Assembly: GCA_904066235.2 (NCBI GenBank)
Contig: CAJFCV020000004.1
Coordinates: forward strand, 930,001 to 994,000
From: Bursaphelenchus xylophilus
Taxonomy: Eukaryota > Nematoda > Chromadorea > Rhabditida > Aphelenchoididae
Direction: 5' to 3'
Length of the DNA stretch: 64,000 bases
The position numbers and the translations under genes were made by a program. Each line of letters begins with the position of its first letter. Within the stretch, counting starts at the first letter, position 1. Of the stretch, positions 10,970-22,200 are shown one piece after another. A model generated the notes under the pieces. It had not been told where the DNA came from. It was given only the letters and a program-made list of their open reading frames with translations, and did not search any database.

Positions 10970-12252
10970 ACCGTTCGAAAACTCGCTGGAATGATTTTTG
11001 CGGCATGCACAGTGCGAAAACAAAAGTTCACTTTGCACTGTGCAGTTTCTTGCTTTTCGCACCGTGCAATAGGCTTTTTTGAGCTAATTTTTGCGACATG
11101 CACTGTGCGAAAGGAAATTTTCACTATGCACTGTGCAATTTGCTGCTTTTCGCACAGTGCAAAATTTTTTCTCGGGCTGTCGCTCGCACACTGACTTTTT
11201 TCTGCACCGTGCAAATCGCCAAATTGATTTTTACGACATGCACTGTGCGAAAACAAAAGTTCACTTTGCACTGTGCAATAGGATTTTTTGGGCTGCTGCT
11301 CGCACCCTGACTTTTTTCTGCACAGTGCAAATCGCCAAAGTGATTTTTGCGACATGCACTGTGCAAAAAGAAAACTTTTCTTTGCACTGTACAATTTGTT
11401 TGTTGCTTTGCACCGTGCAAAATTTTTTTCGTCCGTAGCCCGCACCTTGACTTTTCTCGCACAGTGCAGGCCGCTGGAGTGATGTTTGCGACGTGCACTG
11501 TGCAAAAAGAAAAAAGCTTCACTTTGCACTGTGCAATTTTCGGCTTTTTGCACCGGGCAATAGGCTTTTTTCGGGCTGTCGCTTGCACCCTGACTTTTTC
11601 TGCACAGTGCAAAGTCGCTGAAGCGACATGCACCGTGCGAAAACAAAAGTTCTCTTTGCACTGTGCGGTTTCCTGCTTTTTGCACAGTGCAATATTTTTT
11701 CATCTGTCGCTTGCACACTGACTTTTTTCTGCACTGTGCAAATCACCAAAGTGATTTTTGCGACATGCACCGTGCAAAAACGAAAGTTCTCTTTGCACTG
11801 TGCGGTTTCTAGCTTTTTGCACAGTGCAATCTTTTTTCGTCTGTCGCTCGCCCCTTGACTTTTTCTGCACAGTGCGGGCCGTTGGAGTGATTTGACATGC
11901 ACTGTGCGAAAAGAAAACTTCACTTTGCACCGTGCAATTGGATTCCTTCCTCTGTCGCTCGCACCTTGACATTTCTTGCACAGTGCGGGCCGTTGGAGTG
12001 ATTTCGGTGACATGCACCGTGCGAAAACATAAGTTCACTTTGCACCGTGCAATCTTTTTTCGTCTGTCGCTCGCACCCTGACTTCGCCAAATTCATTTTT
12101 ACGACATGCACCGCGCAAAAACAAAAGTTCACTTTGCACTGTGCGCTTTCTAGCTTTTTGCACCGTGCAATCTTTCTTCGTTTGTCGCTCGCATCCTGAC
12201 TTTTCTGCACAGTGCATGTCGCCGAAACCACTGCAGCGACTTTTCTGACCGA
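10970..12252. mobile_element. Large TIR element holding a nine-unit GCACNGTGC array
   Basis: Left arm AGACCGTTCGAAAACTCGCT and inner ATGATTTTTGCGGCATGCAC pair with right GTGCATGTCGCCGAAACCAC and GCAGCGACTTTTCTGACCG. Inside, a unit of about 118-140 bp repeats about nine times, each with CTGACTTTTTTCTGCACAGT, a CGACATGCAC palindrome, and GTTCACTTTGCACTGTGCA. Roughly 55 GCACNGTGC sites are present. Long frames across it are Cys-rich repeats with no family match and are non-coding. Confidence 0.85.
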
Positions 12253-12256
12253 CTGC

Positions 12257-12404
12257 CAGTCTGTCGGGAAAATAATGAGCACTCTGTCGCAACGAAAATC
12301 GCATCGCCGCCGAAAAAAATGAATTGTGTCGCGGCAAAATCAAATTTTCTTTTCCGCGATTGACACAGCGAGATTGTACTCATTATTTCCCCGACAGACT
12401 GATA
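12257..12404. mobile_element. GACAGACTG-ended foldback element, copy 2
   Basis: The left end CAGTCTGTCGGGAAAATAAT is only a few bases from the end of the preceding array element. The right end TACTCATTATTTCCCCGACA runs into GACTGATAG. Length is about 148 bp, intact on both sides. Confidence 0.85.
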
Positions 12405-12767
12405 GTGCAATTTGTGCATCGTTTTTATCCGTCAGGCCGCCTTATCATCCCATCTTTCCTCTCGATTACACTCGCACTTTGTTTGAACCGAAAAGGGGCG
12501 TCTTTCGGCAAAAAAAAATCCGCTCCTAAACGAATCCGTATTCATGGCTGTTTTTGTTTTGGTCTGCCGAAGAAAAAAGTCCAAAATTTTGGCGTTTTTC
12601 GAGCGCTGATTGAGTTGACGGAACTTAATTTCCGCCTCGCGGCCAGGCTGGGCCTAATTTGAGAGTGTTTCCAATAGGTATTATAGGGCTTATTGCGATG
12701 TTTTTGAACGTTTTTTTGGAAGAGATTGGACCGAAAATCTTGTCGAGTTATTAGGACAAATTATTAT
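12405..12767. other. Intergenic, nothing recognised
   Basis: A moderately G/C-rich stretch between two foldback elements. No exon with plausible splice sites or family match is visible. Confidence 0.4.
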
Positions 12768-12918
12768 CAGTCTGTCGGGAAAATAATGAGCACTCTGTCG
12801 CATCGAAAATCGCATCGCCGTTGAAAAAGAAATTAATTATTGAAAATCAAATTGCTTTTCACTTCAGCGACACGATTGGCGCAGCGACAAAATGCTCATT
12901 ATTTTCCCGACAGACTGA
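12768..12918. mobile_element. GACAGACTG-ended foldback element, copy 3
   Basis: Left TCAGTCTGTCGGGAAAATAA and right TTATTTTCCCGACAGACTGA are exact inverses, with GAGCACTCTGTCGC and its inverse just inside. Left flank TA; right flank TG. A stray right tip also occurs near 13,038-13,056. Confidence 0.85.
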
Positions 12919-13085
12919 TGGCTAGTCTGGGTGTCAATCACCTTAAAATCTTTTTTCTAACGGTTTTTTTTGACAAGATGGCTACATACAATGAAGAAGG
13001 TTTGAAAAAGAAAAAAATCTATTTCTTCAAGGCTCGTTATTTTCCCGACAGACTGATACTAAATACATAATATACTTGTCCTTAC

Positions 13086-13331
13086 ATTCTCCCACCTCAA
13101 CAGGTCTTGGTCTTCTCGATCTCGCCATTCTCGTATCCTCTTCCTATCAATTCCGTAATGTTTGGAAGCTCTGATCGACGACTTCTTGGCAAACGCCAGC
13201 TTTTTCTGACTTCCAGCCTTTCCCGGCCGTGAATACTCGAGGTAATCGCGGCTGAGCTGGCGGATGATCGGAACTGTCGAAGAGCTGCGGCATCTCCGGA
13301 ATTGCCGAATTTTTGGATCCGAAGAGCGCCC
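13086..13331 (-). CDS. Possible exon encoding a Brinker-type helix-turn-helix (fragment)
   Basis: I do not recognise a whole gene. On the minus strand an 82-codon open stretch lies between a CTAG acceptor and an AAT|GTAAGG donor. Its second half reads as a basic helix-turn-helix: SIRASKHYGIDRKRIREW, preceded by GSQKKLAFAKK and followed by RDREDQDLL. This layout (Lys-rich helix, RAA/RAS, GIDxKRIREW) is typical of Brinker/pogo-like DNA-binding domains found in animal regulators and domesticated transposases. No partner exons are visible, and a MITE lies just upstream in the transcription direction. It may be one exon of a long gene, a pseudogene remnant or transposase debris. G/C content and third-base use exceed those of the flanks. 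Confidence 0.4.
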
Positions 13332-13341
13332 CTAGCTTTTA

Positions 13342-13594
13342 TAACAATGGGGGGCCTGATTCAGTGGCAAAAAACGTACCATTTTGCTGCCGGGAAGTAT
13401 CAAAAATGTGGCAAAATGCCTCTCTCTCCAAGCAAAAAAGTTTCGTTTTGAAGGGCTCCCTCACAAAAAGAGCAAGCGCGCTTTTGAAATAAAAGTTTTT
13501 TTCACTTGGAGAGGGAGGTATTTTGCCACATTTTTTCTGCTTCCTGGATGCAAAATGGTACGTTTTTTGCCACTGGATCAGGTCCCCCACTGTA
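13342..13594. mobile_element. CAGTG-ended Tc1/mariner-like MITE, copy 1
   Basis: Arms GCCTGATTCAGTGGCAAAAA and TTTTTTGCCACTGGATCAGG pair, as do CGTACCATTTTGC and GCAAAATGGTACG, and TATCAAAAATGTGGCAAAAT with ATTTTGCCACATTTT. The outer end CCCACTGTA and the TA edge fit Tc1/mariner-type termini. It is about 250 bp with no transposase frame. Confidence 0.8.
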
Positions 13595-13689
13595 TTTATC
13601 TTTAAAATGCAGTTTTTTTGTTTTTTGGATACTTCCCCCACTGTAGACCGTTCAAATTGCGAGGCCAATCCTCAATTTTAGCCAATTGA

Positions 13690-14310
13690 TGACTAGGACA
13701 CTTATCTCAAGTGAGACGCTCAGATTTCCTTCAAATTTTGCACACACGCCGGGCATAGACTAAATATCAATTCCTAAAAGTTTTAGCTCGCGCTTTGCAG
13801 GGAGAGCCGAGATATTGAACGATCTTTTCGGCCGAGAGAGTGCGCGAAATGCGGAGAGCGGTCAGAGAAAGACCGTTTTTGGCTATATCTCTGCCAACTT
13901 TGCGCGGAAAGTTACATTTTAAACTCATTTCAAAGTCTTACAATTAGCTTGCGATTTTCAGGGAGGACCGATACCTTTAGCAATCTTGTCGGCCGAGAGA
14001 GTGCGCGAAATGCGGAGAGCGGTCAGAGGAAGACCGTTTTTGGCCGTATCTTTGCCAGTTTTGCGCGGAAAAAATTGATTTTTTGCGGAGACATTACTCT
14101 CTACCGTAGAAATAAGTATAAAACTTTTCATGCTAAAATTTGCAAAAAAAAATCACATTTTTTCAATTTTCAACCTAAAAATCTCGGTTTTTCTGCAAAG
14201 CGCGAGCAAGCAACCTCGTATATTCCTTAGAAAAAGATAATCTAGACTTATAAAAAGTTTCATCAAAATCCGAGCGTCGCACTTGTGGAGACTTCCCCTG
14301 TTTTTCGCAA
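13690..14310. mobile_element. AAGTGCGACG-ended inverted-repeat element, copy 2
   Basis: Left CTCAAGTGAGACGCTCAGAT and right ATCCGAGCGTCGCACTTGTG pair, and the far edge GAGACTTCCCCTG matches other copies. Inside, AATGCGGAGAGCGGTCAGAG occurs twice (near 13,848 and 14,008), an internal duplication. Confidence 0.65.
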
Positions 14311-14670
14311 GCTCCGTTCCCCAAAAAAGGCCTGTCACCTTCCGCTCGCTTACACTCCACTTCCGGTGGCCCCCAAAAAGAATGTGTAAAAAGCATTTTG
14401 ACGCAAAGAATGAAATGCCAGAACCCCATTTTTCCACCGAAAAAGGAGGGAGATTTTAAGTGGAAATCTCTTGCAGCCATCTTTCCCACCCTCCACCTAC
14501 GCCTCCGGGGGATTAGCCGGAGGGAAACATAATTGAAAAAAAAACTTTTCGGTGGCCTGGAATGCAAAATGGTCGATGACTTTTCGCGGAATAACGACGA
14601 GATCTTTCAAAAAATCGAGTCTTTCGCCGATTTTTCCGAAGAAAAATAAGAAATTTTAATTTACAAAGAA
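14311..14670. other. Spacer, nothing recognised
   Basis: Pyrimidine-rich spacer between two copies of the same repeat family. No exon is supported. Confidence 0.4.
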
Positions 14671-15360
14671 AGTATCCCAAGTGCGACGCTCAGACTGTCT
14701 TCAAATTTTGCACACGCTTAGGGCATAGGGTACATATCAATAACTGAAATTTTCAGCTCGCGCTTTGCCGGGACAGCCGACATATTCAACGATCTCTCTT
14801 TAGAGAGTATGCGAAATGCGAAGAGTCAGAGAGAAAAACACTTTTTGGACATTCCTTTACTGGTTCAGCTAAGTTCGCGGATGTAAAATGCTTATCACTT
14901 TTTATAGGATTGTTCAATTTTTATGAGCAATAGCTCATTTTATTCCTTAGTAGTTGCCATTTTGTTTAAAAAAAAGATCATAAAAACGATCAATCCTACG
15001 TCGAGTTATGACCCTTTAAAGTCAAACATGCTTTTTCACGTAAATTTTTAAAAAAATTTTATTTTCAAAAATTTTGAATTTTGAAAACTGTAATAAAAAC
15101 TGAAAAAATGATTTAGTTCCGTTCGGAAAAAAATGATTTTATGTGGAAGTATTTTCCTCTACAGTAGAAATATGTATGAAACTTTTCACGCTAAAATTCT
15201 CAAAAAAAGTTTGACAATTTTGCCGACTTTCGACCTAAAAATCTCGGTCGTTTTTACAAAGCGCAAGCAAGGAGTCTTGCATACATTTTAGAAAAAATTA
15301 TTCTAAATTTGTGCCAAGTCCCTTCAAAATCTCGGTGTCGCACTTGGGGCACTTCCCTTG
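14671..15360. mobile_element. AAGTGCGACG-ended inverted-repeat element, copy 3
   Basis: Left AAGTATCCCAAGTGCGACGC and right GGTGTCGCACTTGGGGCACT pair. The length of about 690 bp exceeds copy 1 by about 250 bp of A/T-rich interior. Its right edge CTTCCCTTGTTA lies against the next inverted repeat. Confidence 0.65.
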
Positions 15361-15366
15361 TTAATA

Positions 15367-16004
15367 CGGGGTCTTACAAAAAACGTGAAGGAAAGTGGAA
15401 GGCTGTAACTTCCGGCGGAGGCGGCGCAGAGACTTCGTATTTGAAATATGTATTTTTAAAAGACATAAGTTTTTATCTACGAAATAACAAGCTTTTAAAG
15501 TGCAAACTGAGGTCGCTACGACCTTCTGAAGTAGAGGCATCTCTACCCCGAAAACCAGGTTTTTTCGGTTGAAAATGATCGAAAAATCTCGGTCTTTTTC
15601 GGTTGAAAAATCAATCAGGAAATGTCTCGGATTTTTTGGGGGGTTTCGATATGGGTGATGTTGAAAAATAGGAGGAAAGTGCCAACACCTGAAAATTATG
15701 CACGTTTTCTTAAAGACTGTATCAACAAACCCCCAAAAAATCCGACATTTCCTGGTGATTTTCAACCGAAAAAGTCCGAAATTTCTCGGTCATTTTCAAC
15801 CGAAAAACCCTGGTTTTCGGGGTAGAGATGCCTCTACTTCAGAAGGTCGTAGCGTCCTCAGTTTGCACTTTAAAAGCTTGTTATCTCGTAGACAAAAACT
15901 AATGTCTTTTAAAAATACATATTTCAAACACGAAGTCTCTGCGCCGCCTTCGCCGGAAGTTATAGCCTTCCACTTTCCTTCACGTTTTTTGTAAGACCCT
16001 GTAT
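15367..16004. mobile_element. Long foldback element, GGGTCTTACAAAAAACGTGA termini
   Basis: Nearly the whole 638 bp is an inverted repeat: left TACGGGGTCTTACAAAAAAC against right GTTTTTTGTAAGACCCTGTA, then GGAAAGTGGAAGGC, CGGCGGAGGCGGCGCAGAGA, AAGCTTTTAAAGTGCAAACT and GTAGAGGCATCTCTACCCCG, each with its inverse in mirror order. The centre is near 15,685. TA edges suggest TA target duplication. Any transcript would form one long hairpin. Confidence 0.9.
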
Positions 16005-16584
16005 GTCTTACAAAAAACAGTCTGTGTGCAACGAATTGAGAACAAAAAAAATTATTTGTTACTGTAGTAAAGAGGCCAGTTTGGCCTAAACATGGCTTGT
16101 TCGTTAGAAGTAGGGTTTGTTGTACAGAGGAAATATAGTTTTTTTTTCATTTGCTTCAATTGATTTTTTTATTTTATTTTATTTTATTTTATTTTATTTT
16201 ATTTTATTTTATTTTATTTTATTTTATTTTATTTTATTTTATTTTATTTTATTTTATTTTATTTTATTTTATTTTATTTTATTTTATTTTATTTTATTTT
16301 ATTTTATTTTATTTTATTTTATTTTATTTTATTTTATTATTTTTTTCTTTTTTTGAGCCGATAAATTATTTTCCGTGTGACTTTCAAAAATCTCAGGAAA
16401 CAACATGGCTTTATAATATCCAAAAATATAATAATCCTGAAACCCCGTGAGGGCAACCACAATCTGGCTTCCATTGTTTCTGCTGTTCTTTTTGTTAATA
16501 CCGGATTGAATGGGTAACAAAGATTATCAAATTTTTTTAACAATGGAAAAAAATAAAAAAAATGATATTATTATTACTCTTTTT

Positions 16585-16641
<57 letters not shown>

Positions 16642-17243
16642 TTATTTTCTAATTTTATTTTCATTTCATTTTTCCAATTTTTCTCACTGACTTCACCCTT
16701 CCAAACACCCGTTTTTTTGTGACGTATCTCTTGCGCAGCCCTATCTCCCTAACTGCCTCAATAAAGTTTTCAGACCGGACAAAAAATCCCTTCATTGGCC
16801 CCAAAATTTATTGGCAAAATTTACAAGATGTTTACGTTTTTCGCACCCCTTTTTTGGAATTGGATTTGAATAAAAATTTCCACGCCATTCCCAATTGATT
16901 TTACGCTCAACCGGGTTTTCACATTTTTTGTGGCACCTCGTTTTCGAAATTTTCAAAAAAATTTTTTTTTCATTTTTTTTTTGCAAAAAATATTTTTTGA
17001 AACGTGCTGGAGGGCATTTTGGGGGAAATGAAGACGTTTGATTTTTTGCACAGTGCAATAAAAACTCAAAATTTTTGTTTTTTTTTTTTTTTTTTGATTT
17101 TTTCGAAAAGTAAAATTTTGGAAAAATTGGAAAATGATATTGCTGAAAATTAGCGGAAATTCACAATAATGCTTTCCAAGCCACATTTCGAAACTTCTTT
17201 GCCCGAAATTTTCAAAAATTTCGAGATTTTTTGATAAAGTATT
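16005..17243. repeat. Simple repeats: (TTTTA)n and poly-T/(ATT)n
   Basis: About 16,168-16,339 is an almost perfect (TTTTA)n run of about 34 units. About 16,580-16,645 is a poly-T run followed by (ATT)n. The remainder to 17,243 is A/T-rich intergenic DNA with a single GCACAGTGC near 17,048. No gene is supported. Confidence 0.9.
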
Positions 17244-17660
17244 TACAGGGGAAGTACTCCAAGTGCGACGCTCAGATTTTGATGAAGCTTGGCACAAATT
17301 TAGAATAATTTTTTATAAGATATATGCGAGAATCCTAGCTCGCGCTTTGCAGAAACAACCGAGATTTTTAGATCGAAAGTCGGCGAAAATTTAGGACTTT
17401 TTGCCGAATTTCGGCACGAAAAGTTTCATGCCTATTTCAACTGTAAAGGATAATGTTTCTACAAAAAATCAAAACTTTCCGCACGAAACTGCCAAAGTTA
17501 TGGCCAAAAAACGATTTTTCTCTGACCGTCTCTTCATTCTCCATACTCTCTCGACTGGAAAGATTGTTGAATATCTCCGGTCTCCCTTCAAAGCATGACT
17601 TAAAAATTTCAGAGGTTAATTTGAAGACAATTTAGAGTATCTATCCAAAATTTGAAAGAA
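17244..17660. mobile_element. AAGTGCGACG-ended element, copy 4
   Basis: Starts AGGGGAAGTACTCCAAGTGC and carries CTCGCGCTTTGCAGAAACAA and CTGCCAAAGTTATGGCCAAA, closely matching 1,922-2,200. The right terminal repeat is not seen, so this copy is truncated or diverged. Confidence 0.65.
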
Positions 17661-19289
17661 ATCGGAGAAATTTTTTTTTTTTTAATTTACTACTTCATAG
17701 TGTACTGAAATTCAAAATTTCAAAAAAAAATCAAATCCAAATCGTCTCTAAACCCTTTATTTCTCTCTATCCACCACTAATCTTCTCCTTCGAACGCTTG
17801 TTTTCAAATTTCTCCTCTCAAAAAAAGCGCGGGAATTTCGCGATTCAAAAATCGAAGCCCTCAAAAAGAAAATCGCGTTTTTTTCTCCTCGAAAATTTTT
17901 TCGTGGAGCTTCAAACGACTTGAATTTGCAGAAAATCAAAGTTAGCTCTCGTTTGATGTGACTTTTATGGAGTCCGTCGGGTATTTTAGCCTTCAAATTT
18001 CAATTCTTTAGGCTTTATGGGCTTCCTTCGAATGGGTCTCACCAAATTTCTTCGAATTTGCTTTTTTCACCAGCTAAAAGCCATTTTAAAAGCATATTTT
18101 TGAGCCTGAAAGATGTCCAAGACGTTAGTTTAACTCTGTGTTCGCTTTTTTCCATCATTCTCCTCGCTTTACGACAGTTTTCGCCAGGGAAATCGAATTT
18201 TTCTCCTTGCTCCTCATGGAGAATATAATTTTTGATCCCAAACGGCGAACTTTTTGTTCTACCGGGAATTTTATGTTTTAGAATGTCTTTTACACCTGGA
18301 ACTTCCTTTCCAAGCAAAAAATCTCCTTGAAATATCTGAAAATCTACTTTTCCGAACGGTCCTCATGGATAATATAAATTGTGCTCTGAAATCGGAAAAC
18401 TTTATATTTCAGACGTTTTTTATGCCGTATGGTGTTTTTGGCAGTCTGAAGCTCCTTTGGAAGTTGCAGACAGCTGCAAATGAAAAACTTTTTCCATCAT
18501 GGATAATATAATTTTTTGCTCGGAATAAGAGTCTTTTTGTTTCGAATGATAGCTTGTGTCCTGAGATGTCATTTACAGCTTGAAATTCTTGTTTTCGACA
18601 TAAACTGTCTGTTTACCAGCGATTTTTTTGATAATCTTGAGCATCTAAAATAATATCGGGAATCTGGAATTTCCAGGGGTTTTTATTGTTTAAAAAGTAA
18701 GTTTATGTCTAATTAGAAGTGGTAAGGGCTGCTCGACTCAATCCCAACATTCAGACCTTGTTCATTGAGCAAAAATTATATTATCCATGATCCAATTCCC
18801 GCAAACCTTGAGCAGGTTTATGACGCGTCATCGGCTGCGCCCGCCAGCACGTCGCAAAACGTGCCTGGAACGGGTGGGGGAGAGATTTTCGGGCCGCTTT
18901 GAGTGCTGGTAAATTGAATGAAACAGCTGCCGTTTCTCCTCATTATACCGCCCGGAAAAAGTTTTCCTCCACTTTTTCCACTGCTCTCGCGTTCCTGGAA
19001 TACCCCCAATTTCCTGGGGACTTTTATGGGCGATTCGCGGAAATCCGCGACAAACATCCGGCATGTTGATTTCGAGTTTTCGAACTTGGTCTCTTGGACC
19101 TTGTTTTAGGCGAAAATTTTTATGTTTTTTGAGATTTCTGGCCTTTTTGTTGGCTAAATATAAGACTAGAACCTTTATGGAGATGATTCGAACAAAAGTA
19201 TGATCCGATGGAAACGCGAAATTTGAATTTTCATGCAAATTTCGCGTTCCCATCTAAAGTCATGTGGTAGATGGGGAAATTTTGATTTT
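17661..19289. other. Intergenic, with TCATGGATAATATAA words
   Basis: No gene is supported. TCATGGATAATATAA occurs at about 18,363 and 18,498 and inverted at about 18,776. A G/C-richer island at 18,820-19,090 contains open frames on the minus strand, but no motif, splice pattern or family is recognisable. Confidence 0.45.
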
Positions 19290-20640
19290 TTCGTAAAACT
19301 TTTGGGATATTGAGGTCAAATACGGCACGCTATTGTATGGTATAGTGTTTACTACGTCAATGCAAAGTTTCATCCTTCGGAACCATCAAAAATTTAGTTT
19401 TCAGACTAAAACATTGGTTTAGATGACCTCTGATCGGAAATTTTCAATTTTCTCGGAGATTTAGCTAAATTTTTGGGTAAAATACGGTTGGTGTTGCATG
19501 GCATAGTTTTTCCCACGTCTATGCATTGCATTAAATTTGCATTTGTCGGAACCATCAAAAATTTACTTTTCGGGCTAAAACATTGGTTTAGATGACCTCT
19601 GATCGGAAAATTTTGAGTTTGGCCAACATTTAGCTAGATTTTTGAGTAAAATAGGGTACGTTATTGTATGGTATCCTATTTGTTATGTCTATGCAAAGAT
19701 TCATCCTTCGGAACCATCAAAAATTTACTTTTTCGGACTAAAACATTGGTTTAGATGACCTCTGATCGGAAAATTTCGATTTTTTTGGAGATTTTGCTAG
19801 ATTTTTGGGTAAAATACGTTAGTTTATTTGTATGAAAAAGTTTTTTCCACGTCTATGCAAAGTTTCATCCGTCGGGACCATCAAAAATTTAGTTTTCGGA
19901 CTAAACATTGGTTTAGATGACCTCTGATAGGAAAATTTTGATTTTCTCGAAGATTTAGCTAGATTTTTGAGTAAAATAGGGTACGTTATTGTAAGATATA
20001 GTGTTTCCTATGTTTATGCAAATTTTCATCCGTGGGGACCATCAGAAATTTAGTTTTCGGACTAAAACATTGGTTTAGATGACCTTTTCTGATCGGAAAA
20101 TTTCAATTTTTTCGTGGATTCGCTAATTTTTTGGGTAAAATACGTTAGTTTATTGTATGAAAAAGTTTTTAACACGTCTTTGCAAAGTTCCATCCTTCGG
20201 AACCATCAAAAATTTAGTTTTCGGACTAAACATTGGCTTAGATGACTTCTGGTCGGAAGATTTTGATTTTCTCGGAGATTTAACTAGATTTTTTGGGTAA
20301 AGTACGGTTCGCTATTGTATGGAATGGTCTTTCTCATGTCTATGCAAAGTTTCATCCTTCGGAACCATCAAAAATTTAGTTTTCGGACTAAAACATTGGT
20401 TTAGATGACCTCTGATCGGGAAATTTGGGTTTTCTCTGAGATTTAGCTAAATGTTTGGGTAAAATACAGCACACTATTGTATTATATAGTTTTTCCTATG
20501 TCTATGCAAAGTTCCATCCGTGGGGACCATAAAAAATTTACTTTTCGGACTAAAACATTGGTTTAGATGACCTCTGATCGGAAAATTTTGATTTTCTCGT
20601 GGATTTAGCTAAATTTTTGGGTAAAATACGGTTAGTAACA
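19290..20640. repeat. Satellite, unit about 163 bp, eight units
   Basis: The phrase ACATTGGTTTAGATGACCTC recurs near 19,411, 19,580, 19,743, 19,905, 20,067, 20,230, 20,393 and 20,555, a spacing of 162-169 bp. Each unit also carries TTCATCCTTCGGAACCATCA and GATTTAGCTAGATTTTTGGG. Units are about 85-90% alike by eye. Confidence 0.9.
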
Positions 20641-21349
20641 CTTATTTTATCCTTTATCAAAAAAATTTCCACAAATTCTGTACATCTTTCCTCTATTTCC
20701 ACCCAAAATTCGCCCCGGAAATCCCATTGATACGCCAAAATAATGGAATTTTCATAAAAACTCCCTCATTTTCCCCTCAAATCCAATTCCACTCCCAATT
20801 TTACATTCCCGCCGCCCGTCCAAGATTTGCCTATCAAAGTGGAGGACGCCCACCATAAAAATTATTCGTTTTATGTTCCTGCATTGGTCTCGGGAGGATT
20901 AAAAATAGATATTTTTTTTTTATTTTGGAATTGGTTTGTTTCCAACAGTTTTCCCCCCAGTGTCTGGCCGCGGAACGGGTATCGCGGGCTTTGGGGGAGC
21001 GTTTTTTTGGCGGGTGGGAGTAAAGATGTTCGGCTTGGTTTCGCTTTATTCGAATATCCCCCCGAAAAATGCGGAATTCCTGCTGGGTTTTTGCAATTTT
21101 CCGCTATTTTCTCCTCGAATGTTGCTGAAATTGTCGCGCAATTTGTGTAAAAAATATCGGTCTCGGTCCGACACAGCATATTCTTCTGGTTTTATCTTGT
21201 TTACGCATCGTAGTTGGCTGAATTGTTACAACAAACATCCTATTCTCCCTATTTTTTGGGGAAGTTGGTTTTTCTCGAATTTTAGCTGGTTTTTATGAGT
21301 TAATTTTGTTTTTATTAGTTATTTCTGGATAGAATAGGGCTATTTTATC
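20641..21349. other. Intergenic upstream of G alpha gene
   Basis: Contains a G/C-richer block at about 20,800-21,150. No splice-bounded frame or family is recognisable. It could include distal regulatory DNA of the G alpha gene, which is inference only. Confidence 0.4.
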
Positions 21350-21890
21350 TAAAACCTATAAAAAAGTTCTATAATTTTGACATCTTTTTGGATGTTTTAC
21401 CATCTGATATTATACTAGGTAAAATTTATGTAAATTGCCCTGTTTTTCGACTGGAATGCCTTGCTTTTGGTTATAGCAGACTTTTTTTTCTATTCGTCCT
21501 GAAATCTATGAAAAAAATTCTTATTTTAGGTATTTTTTGGATGTTTTACCATCTGATATTGTACTAGGTAAAATTGATGTAAATCCAGCTGTTTTTAGAC
21601 TGAAATGTCTTGCTTCTGTTCATAGCAGACTTCTTCTTTCCATTCGTCCCGAAATCTGCACAAAAATATACTTATTTTAGGTATTTTTTGGATGTTTTAC
21701 CATCTGATATTATACTAGGTAAAATTTATGGAAATCCACCGGTTTTTCGATTGGACTGCCTTGCTTTTGGGCATAGCAGACTTCTTCTTTCTATTAGCCC
21801 CCAAAATCTTTGAAAAAATTCTACTTGTTTTAGGATTTTTTAAATTTGTTACCATCTGATATTAGACTGGGCAAAATTATTTAAAGACCC
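21350..21890. repeat. Tandem repeat, unit about 150 bp, 3-4 units
   Basis: GGATGTTTTACCATCTGATA followed by TTATACTAGGTAAAATTTAT recurs near 21,391, 21,540 and 21,690, with a decayed copy near 21,845. Each unit contains one ATATTATACTAGG word (or the ATATTGTACTAGG variant). Confidence 0.85.
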
Positions 21891-22200
21891 TTCTTTTATG
21901 ATTTTTAGCCACTGTTTTTAATCTTTATTTGGATTATCGCATCCTTTCCATCCTTTTAATAAATGTTTTGCACTTATGGATCAGATGTATACGTCTATTA
22001 ATCCGTCTGATTAATTTCGCTAATTAGAGGCCAAGACGAAGGTGGAATTACTTTTTCCGGAACACATTGTGGCATGTGGGCTCTGTAAACCGTTTTGTTC
22101 GAATATTTTCGACCGATTTATCCACCGTCGCGAAATCGGCTTATATTACACTAGATAATTTGATGTGAAAATTTTCGACCTTTGATGCCGCATTCTTTCA

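Noticed and set aside
10963..11718. 251-codon Cys-rich open frame and many similar frames over repeat clusters
   Set aside because: They are translations of GCACNGTGC arrays (Cys-Thr-Val-Gln, Ala-Leu-Cys-Lys units), open in several frames and both strands, with no start context, splice sites or family.
16117..16450. Phe/Leu/Tyr repeat open frames
   Set aside because: Pure (TTTTA)n microsatellite read as protein.
18828..19253. 141-codon minus-strand frame in a G/C-richer island
   Set aside because: No motif, no splice context, low codon regularity; an overlapping frame is equally open.
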